Below are positions 59,347 to 64,000 of a stretch of 64,000 bases of DNA, one piece after another; the first letter of the stretch is position 1; every line of letters starts with the position of its first letter. The DNA lies in contig CBDEUB010000002.1 in the NCBI GenBank assembly GCA_965243145.1, positions 1,426,001 through 1,490,000 on the forward strand, given 5' to 3'. This DNA is from CBDBLK01 sp965243145 (GTDB lineage Bacteria; Bdellovibrionota; Bacteriovoracia; Bacteriovoracales; Bacteriovoracaceae). Position numbers and translations under genes: made by a program. Below the pieces are notes generated by a model. The model searched no databases. It saw nothing but the letters and a program-made list of their open reading frames with translations, and had not been told where the DNA came from.

Positions 59347-60437
59347 TGGCCACCTCAAAGAGACAAGGTACGGCCCTGCTAGATGACCACCGCACCTTGG
59401 GTGCTAAAATGACTCCTTTTGCAGGATTTGAGATGCCTTTAATGTACTCCTCGATCAAAAGCGAAGTTTTGGCAGTGAGGAAGGCCGCAGGCATTTTTGA
59501 TGTCTCCCACATGGGAGAAATTTTTGTCGAAGGTGCCGATGCAGAATCTTTTGTCGACTTTCTCCTGTGCAATGACTTTTTCAATGCCGGAAACCAAAAG
59601 GCAGTCTATTCACCGCTGTGCAATTCAGACGGCGGAATGTTGGACGACTTGATCGCCTACAAATTGGAGCAAGGCCGCGTCCTTCTTTGCGTTAATGCCG
59701 CCAATATTGCCAAAGACGAGAATTGGATTCGTTCCCATGCCGCAAAATTTAAAGTCGATATTTCCAACAGGTCGGCCGACTACAGTTTGTTGGCCCTACA
59801 GGGGCCACGGGCCGCAAAGACTTTGCACCAACTGAACGCTGGCCTCAAAAACAACTTCCCCACTTACTCTGCAAAAAGCATAATGCATGAAGGCAGAGAA
59901 TTGATCGTCGCGCGGACGGGTTATACCGGAGAGGACGGTTTTGAGATTTTTGGCCCACATTCTTTAATCAAAAAACTTTGGCCACAAATGATGGAAGCGG
60001 GTGTGACCCCTTGCGGCCTGGCCAGTCGGGATGTCTTGCGGATCGAGGCGGCCTATCCGCTCTATGGCCAAGAACTCGGCGAGGAATGGACTCCCCTGGA
60101 TGCTGGATTGCGTTGGACAGTCAAGTTGAAGGGAGGGGACTTTATTGGCAAATCGGCCCTTGCTTCCCACCGGCCTCACTTGAGATTGATAAAACTGGCC
60201 CTCGATCGGGGCATCCCCAGAACGGGCCATGCCGTGCGCGATTCTCACGGTGCGGCCTTGGGGCGCATAACTTCGGGCACCCTCTCTCCCACTGTGGGGC
60301 GTGGAATTGGGCTGGCCTTATTGGAGAGAGCAAAGCTAGAATCTGCCCCTGCGGAGGGAGAATTTCAAGTGGTGATTCGAGACAGGCCTTATCGGGCCAA
60401 ATATTGCCCTCGGGCCTTTATTCGGGAGTTTTCATAA
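59343..60437 (+). CDS. gcvT: glycine cleavage system T protein
   Basis: 364 residues from ATG 59343 (a second ATG follows at 59346). KMTPFAGFEMPLMYSSIKSE near the start, GIFDVSHMGEIFV near 50, and GYTGEDGFEIFG near 195 and VTPCGLASRDVLRIEAAYPL near 220 are typical of the aminomethyltransferase. It moves the one-carbon unit from the lipoyl arm of GcvH to tetrahydrofolate. The frame is open upstream inside folD, which is not coding in this frame. The stop overlaps gcvH (TAATG). Confidence 0.94.
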   Translation: MMATSKRQGTALLDDHRTLGAKMTPFAGFEMPLMYSSIKSEVLAVRKAAGIFDVSHMGEIFVEGADAESFVDFLLCNDFFNAGNQKAVYSPLCNSDGGMLDDLIAYKLEQGRVLLCVNAANIAKDENWIRSHAAKFKVDISNRSADYSLLALQGPRAAKTLHQLNAGLKNNFPTYSAKSIMHEGRELIVARTGYTGEDGFEIFGPHSLIKKLWPQMMEAGVTPCGLASRDVLRIEAAYPLYGQELGEEWTPLDAGLRWTVKLKGGDFIGKSALASHRPHLRLIKLALDRGIPRTGHAVRDSHGAALGRITSGTLSPTVGRGIGLALLERAKLESAPAEGEFQVVIRDRPYRAKYCPRAFIREFS

Positions 60438-60823
60438 TGGCCAATTTCCCCGGCCACCTTCTCTACACCCGCCAGCATGAGTGGGTTTCTGTGGAAAATT
60501 CCATTGCTGTGGTGGGCATTACCGACTTTGCCCAAGAACAGCTAGGGGATGTGGTTTTTGTCGAACTTCCCGAAATAGGCAAGCGGGTTCAGTCTGGCCA
60601 GGCGTGTGGTGCGATAGAGTCGATTAAATCTGTGAGCGACCTCTATGCTCCGGTTTCAGGGGAAATCATCGAAATCAATACAAACCTGGAAGAAACACCC
60701 GAGGGCCTCAACTCGGATTGTTATCAAAATTGGATCGTCAAGATCAAAATGGATGGCCCTTTTGAGGCCAAAGAACTTTTAGACAGTGAGAGTTATCAAA
60801 AGGGACTTTCCGAGACAACTTAA
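60437..60823 (+). CDS. gcvH: glycine cleavage system H protein
   Basis: 128 residues. HEWVSVENSIAVVGITDFAQ near 14, EQLGDVVFVELPEIG and the lipoylation segment ESIKSVSDLYAPVSG with Lys64 are diagnostic. It shuttles the aminomethyl group between P, T and L proteins. The longer frame back to 59978 lies inside gcvT and is not used. No gcvP follows, so the P protein is encoded elsewhere or the system is incomplete. Confidence 0.94.
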   Translation: MANFPGHLLYTRQHEWVSVENSIAVVGITDFAQEQLGDVVFVELPEIGKRVQSGQACGAIESIKSVSDLYAPVSGEIIEINTNLEETPEGLNSDCYQNWIVKIKMDGPFEAKELLDSESYQKGLSETT

Positions 60824-60997
60824 ATTTTATTTATTTAGACTTGTGGAATTGTGCGTGCTATTTTGCCGCCGGGAGGAAAACAATTTTTTCAAATCTCAAA
60901 ATTTTACTTTACGAACGATTCAAAAACTTGAATACTTCCCCCTATCGGTTTGAGAAATGAGGGTGCGCATGAACGCACATTGTGGCGGAGGCGTTTT

Positions 60998-61294
60998 GTG
61001 GATTCTGTGAATCAAGAGTTTGTTCAACTCATCAATACCGCGATCATCAAAACCAAAGAAAAGAAAATCGACAGTTCTTACGAAGAAAGGTTATCCCAAA
61101 CTTGTGAAACTCCGGCCATTCAAGCACTTTCCCTGGCAATAGGCCATTTGAGTGAAGGGCAAGGTATTTCTTACGATCAGGCGGCCACTCAAATTGTGGA
61201 AGTTATACGCGAATTGGATACCATTTGGACGGATTATGTTATGATGGAGGGCCTGGAAAAACTTCGTGATTTACTTAAAAATAACACCCATTAA
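60998..61294 (+). CDS. small unknown protein
   Basis: 98 residues from GTG 60998, with GGAGG six bases upstream; the frame extends back to TTG 60950 but without a ribosome-binding site. It is helical and acidic, with TPAIQALSLAIGHLSEGQGI and YDQAATQIVEVIRELDTIWT, ending in EGLEKLRDLLKNN. A GTGCG/CGCAC hairpin lies just before it. No family recognised; cytoplasmic by sequence. Confidence 0.65.
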   Translation: MDSVNQEFVQLINTAIIKTKEKKIDSSYEERLSQTCETPAIQALSLAIGHLSEGQGISYDQAATQIVEVIRELDTIWTDYVMMEGLEKLRDLLKNNTH

Positions 61295-61302
61295 TTTTAT
61301 AT

Positions 61303-62298
61303 TTACGATCTGATCACAAAACCCCATTCAATTTGTGCAAATCCGTTTTTGACCATGCCTTTGGGGGGATTGGGAAAAGGGCCTGCGCGGTTAAAGGACT
61401 CAACGGCAGCTTCATCGAGTTCCCGCACTCCCGAAGTGCTTCTGATAGTAATATCGACAATTGTGCCTTTGTGATCAATGGTGACAGTCAGGTTGGTAAT
61501 GCGGTTTTCACTGGCAGGGAACCTTCTTCCCGATTTCCAAAGTTTCTCCGCTTTTTGATGTAAAGAGTGGCCCCAATACTGTTCCAACTTTTGTTTGATC
61601 CGGCGATAGAAACCATAGTACTTATACTCGACAGTATTGAGCCGGGTCATCTCTCCCAGAGGAATGTCCTCTACAAAATCACTCCGCCGAGACAATCCCA
61701 TACGGCCCCTGGCACCACGGGCATGTCCCAAGGGAGATTTAGACACGGCCTTATGTTGGGTGGAGGCCCTATTCATGGCCAGGTCACTTAGTTTAATTTT
61801 CTTGAGATTTTTTGCGGTTTTCTTCCGTGGCCGTGAGTCCTGACGGGAAGGTGTTTTAGGACTTGGAGAGCGGGCCACAGTAGTGCTCCCTTTGGCATGG
61901 CCTTGGCCTGCTGTTTTAAAGGCCCCTATTCGTTTGGCAACCGTTTGACGGGAAAAGTGTTGGTTTTTTTCACCGTAAAACTTGGCCGGCCGTTTGGATT
62001 TCTGCTTGGGCACAAGTTCGGAATCGACGACTTGCTTGGATTTGGGCCGACGATCGGAATTGGCCTTTTTAGGCCCGAGTACAACGCGAATTGTGGATGG
62101 AGAACGGGATCGGGCCTTCCCATTTGAGCGCAAAGAAATTTCCAGTGGTGCCAAAAATAAGTGGAGGACGAAGGATGCTATGAGAGTCGCCAGTAGGCCC
62201 TTGGGTACAAAAGCAAAAACGCGGGAAGGATGAACCTTTTTTTTGTCGATATGGCCCACTTTTTCACTCCAATTTGCCGTCTTTAACCCCGATTTCAT
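61303..62298 (-). CDS. TonB-like energy transducer
   Basis: 331 residues from ATG 62298, with GAGAAG upstream. One membrane helix (LLATLIASFVLHLFLAPL) is followed by a long basic Lys/Arg/Ser-rich linker in place of the usual proline-rich one, then a TonB C-terminal domain: YWGHSLHQKAEKLWKSGRRF, TIDHKGTIVDITIRSTSG and ELDEAAVESFNRAGPFPNPP. It would span the periplasm to drive outer-membrane transport. No exbBD is nearby. The open frame to 62391 overlaps the divergent xthA region and is not needed. Confidence 0.85.
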   Translation of the reverse strand: MKSGLKTANWSEKVGHIDKKKVHPSRVFAFVPKGLLATLIASFVLHLFLAPLEISLRSNGKARSRSPSTIRVVLGPKKANSDRRPKSKQVVDSELVPKQKSKRPAKFYGEKNQHFSRQTVAKRIGAFKTAGQGHAKGSTTVARSPSPKTPSRQDSRPRKKTAKNLKKIKLSDLAMNRASTQHKAVSKSPLGHARGARGRMGLSRRSDFVEDIPLGEMTRLNTVEYKYYGFYRRIKQKLEQYWGHSLHQKAEKLWKSGRRFPASENRITNLTVTIDHKGTIVDITIRSTSGVRELDEAAVESFNRAGPFPNPPKGMVKNGFAQIEWGFVIRS

Positions 62299-62392
62299 CT
62301 TCTCGACATTAATGGTAAAAGAGTTGAGGAAGGAGAAAAAATTGAGTTTTTTTATATGAATTTTATTGTCACCCGCGAAGAAGGCCAACAAT

Positions 62393-63190
62393 ATGCTTTA
62401 TAGACTCGCCTCTTGGAATGTGAACGGCATCCGCTCCTGTGCCAGCAAAGGCCTGCTCAATTGGATCAATCACTCTCGAAGGCAAATTTTTTGTTTGCAA
62501 GAAACGAGGGCGATGCCCGAGCAAATAGTGCAGCTTCACCCCCAGCTAGTCCGTTCCGAGAAATTCCACATTCAATACGCCTGTGCGGATAAAAAAGGCC
62601 ATTCGGGAGTGGCCATTTTGGGCCACAGACAACTTTCACAACCGGCCTTTAGCACAGGACTGGGAAAAAAAGAATTTGATTGCGAAGGCCGCACCGTCAT
62701 CGCCGAATACCCCCACTTTATTTTGATCAATTGTTATTTTCCCAATGGCCGCAGAGACCACAGTCGAGTTCCCTACAAATTGGCCTATTCCAAAGCAGTC
62801 GTTGCAAAGGCCCGTGCCCTAGAAAAAAAGACAGGCAAGGGGGTGATCATTTGTGGCGATGTCAATACGGCCCATAGGGAAATTGATTTGGCCAATCCCA
62901 AACAAAATCAAAACACTACAGGTTTTCTTCCGATCGAACGGGAATGGATGGATCATATTTTGCGCTCGGAATGGATCGATGTCTACCGCCATCTCAACGG
63001 CGATAAACTTGGCGAATATACCTGGTGGACTTATCGAAACAATTGCCGGCAAAAAAATATTGGCTGGCGCATCGACTACTTTTTGGCCTCAAAAAGTTTA
63101 TTGCAAAATTTAAAACAATGTTCCCACCGTCCCGATATTATCGGAAGTGACCATTGTCCCGTTTATTGTGATCTTGATTTCCCAGACTAA
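62393..63190 (+). CDS. xthA: exodeoxyribonuclease III
   Basis: 265 residues from ATG 62393. The AP-endonuclease motifs are LASWNVNGIRS at the start, FCLQETRAMPEQI (Glu) near 34, GDVNTAHREIDLANPKQN near 155 and GSDHCPVYCDLDF (Asp, His) at the end. It cuts DNA at abasic sites and degrades 3' ends in base excision repair. It is divergent from the TonB-like gene and overlaps the stop of the MerT-like gene by four bases. Confidence 0.93.
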   Translation: MLYRLASWNVNGIRSCASKGLLNWINHSRRQIFCLQETRAMPEQIVQLHPQLVRSEKFHIQYACADKKGHSGVAILGHRQLSQPAFSTGLGKKEFDCEGRTVIAEYPHFILINCYFPNGRRDHSRVPYKLAYSKAVVAKARALEKKTGKGVIICGDVNTAHREIDLANPKQNQNTTGFLPIEREWMDHILRSEWIDVYRHLNGDKLGEYTWWTYRNNCRQKNIGWRIDYFLASKSLLQNLKQCSHRPDIIGSDHCPVYCDLDFPD

Positions 63191-63549
63191 ACGGCAAATG
63201 CCGGCAAAATATAGGCAAAACTCAGGCCAATCAAATAAATGAACAAACTCAAAAAATAAATCCACTTTGACCAGGCCCTGGTGCTTTGACAGGCCTCGGC
63301 CTTGGGGCCTATCGGGCAAGGAGCACGGGATGCCCTCCACTGTCCAAGGCCCGCCAGAACGAGAAGGAGGCCTGAGGTCAGGAAAATCCAAAGTTTATAT
63401 TCCGAGGCCCATGCCAATTGGGGAAACTGGCCGAACAGTCCGGCCAGTGCACTTCCCAGTCCGAGAGTCACCAGCAAAGCAGGTAAAGCACAACAAATTA
63501 AAGTCGACAGCGAAGCAAAGAGTGTAAAAAAATCAAGGATTTTTTTCAC
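63187..63549 (-). CDS. MerT-like membrane protein
   Basis: 120 residues with about three membrane helices. The first contains STLICCALPALLV, a vicinal Cys pair as in MerT/MerC-type metal carriers. A second Cys pair lies in the loop RAPCPIGPKAEACQS. It starts within the stop of the HMA gene (ATGA, 63546-63549), so the two work together, probably carrying a soft metal ion (copper or mercury) into the cell. There is no merA or merR in view. Confidence 0.75.
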   Translation of the reverse strand: MKKILDFFTLFASLSTLICCALPALLVTLGLGSALAGLFGQFPQLAWASEYKLWIFLTSGLLLVLAGLGQWRASRAPCPIGPKAEACQSTRAWSKWIYFLSLFIYLIGLSFAYILPAFAV

Positions 63550-63830
63550 TTGTCATTTCTTTTGATGGATACCACATGATAACCGGAACTGGCGATCAAT
63601 TTTTTCACTTGCTCATCAGAAAGTGTGGCCTTGTCTTTCAGTTTGATCGACACCAGCTTTTTTTCCAGAACGACATCAATGTTTTGCACCTCTTTGAGTT
63701 CCTTGAATTTACTTTCAATTCCCTGGGCGCAAAAAGAACAAACCATACCGTTGACCTGAACTTCCAGGGATTTGGCCATAATCGCGGGGGAAAAGTATAA
63801 AATGACAAAAAGTGCGAGAAAAACTTTCAT
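63546..63830 (-). CDS. periplasmic heavy-metal-binding (HMA) protein, MerP-like
   Basis: 94 residues from ATG 63830, with GGAGGA upstream. A signal peptide (VFLALFVILYFSPAIMA) precedes an HMA domain with the metal-binding motif GMVCSFCAQGIE (Cys31, Cys34) and the usual VVLEKKLVSIKLKDK strand. It should bind a single soft metal ion in the periplasm and hand it to the MerT-like carrier. The upstream frame to 63986 is not supported. Confidence 0.85.
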   Translation of the reverse strand: MKVFLALFVILYFSPAIMAKSLEVQVNGMVCSFCAQGIESKFKELKEVQNIDVVLEKKLVSIKLKDKATLSDEQVKKLIASSGYHVVSIKRNDK

Positions 63831-64000
63831 AGTGTCCTCCAAAAGTTTAGATAAATTGGCGAATAGAAAAATTAAAATGCCAATTTTGCCGGGTGTCTGA
63901 TCCCACTTCCCAAAGTATATTTTTATAAAACATGCGGATGAGAGGAAGAATGGAAAAGCGTTGGTTTGAAGATCGGGATTCTTCACTCGCTTGAAGCATA
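63831..64000. other. non-coding end of window
   Basis: No supported gene in the last 170 bases. It includes the region upstream of the MerP-like gene, where its promoter should lie; no convincing -35/-10 pair was found by eye. Confidence 0.4.

Noticed and set aside
59978..60436. Long N-terminal extension of gcvH
   Set aside because: The extension lies out of frame inside gcvT, has no family match, and gcvH has its own ATG overlapping the gcvT stop.
1..64000. tRNA, rRNA, CRISPR array, integrase, transposase
   Set aside because: Read for cloverleaf ends, repeat-spacer patterns and recombinase motifs; none was found.

Overview
The window reads as about 64 kb of chromosome from a flagellated Gram-negative bacterium with an outer membrane. 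It encodes flagellar L- and P-ring proteins, outer-membrane-like barrels, a TonB-like protein and many Sec-exported or lipoprotein precursors. Base composition is near the middle, with one AT-rich cassette. The compact flg order, the many secreted proteins of unknown family and the large Gly-rich and Cys-rich proteins suggest Bdellovibrionota or another Oligoflexia-like lineage; this is inference, as no rRNA or other marker is present. The tetranucleotide GGCC is strikingly frequent on all genes and even between genes, which looks like a lineage signature. No tRNA, rRNA, CRISPR array, transposase or prophage was seen.

Layout. 1-2.2 kb: 3' end of a putative Na+/H+ antiporter, then a hipBA-type module with two operator-like palindromes. 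2.3-6.3 kb: ilvE, small unknown genes, a 198-bp element with terminal inverted repeats, a DUF5329 protein and a CBS-domain protein. 6.3-9.2 kb (minus strand): ABC transporter, heme A synthase and the CBS protein in one compact operon, and a YciA-like thioesterase. 9.2-15.2 kb: a TIGR01777 epimerase, a DEDDh exonuclease, a membrane protein, a truncated RCC1-like gene and small exported proteins. 15.3-23.5 kb (minus strand): flagellar operon flgF-G-A-H-I-J-M-N-K-L.

23.6-29.1 kb (minus strand) is the most interesting stretch. A DUF692 multinuclear iron oxidase (MNIO) and its DUF2063 partner sit in an operon behind a beta-barrel gene. They are followed by three paralogous exported proteins with four conserved cysteines, two of which share a nearly identical 186-bp block. 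These may be substrates of a new MNIO-type cysteine-modification system.

29.1-33.6 kb: an Fbp-type iron ABC importer with a clear promoter and operator. 33.6-38.3 kb: exported proteins and a Nif3-like metal protein. 38.4-44.0 kb: putA-proC-thioesterase operon. 44.0-53.3 kb (minus strand): two prepilin-like Cys-rich proteins, one out of frame with its leader at a run of nine C, an M15 peptidase and two large exported paralogs. 53.3-56.7 kb: xseB, a class A penicillin-binding protein and a DUF2007 protein. 56.8-58.5 kb: an AT-rich, translationally coupled three-gene cassette starting with a TIGR04255 protein. 58.5-60.8 kb: folD-gcvT-gcvH, without gcvP. 61-64 kb: a TonB-like protein, exonuclease III and a MerT/MerP-like pair.
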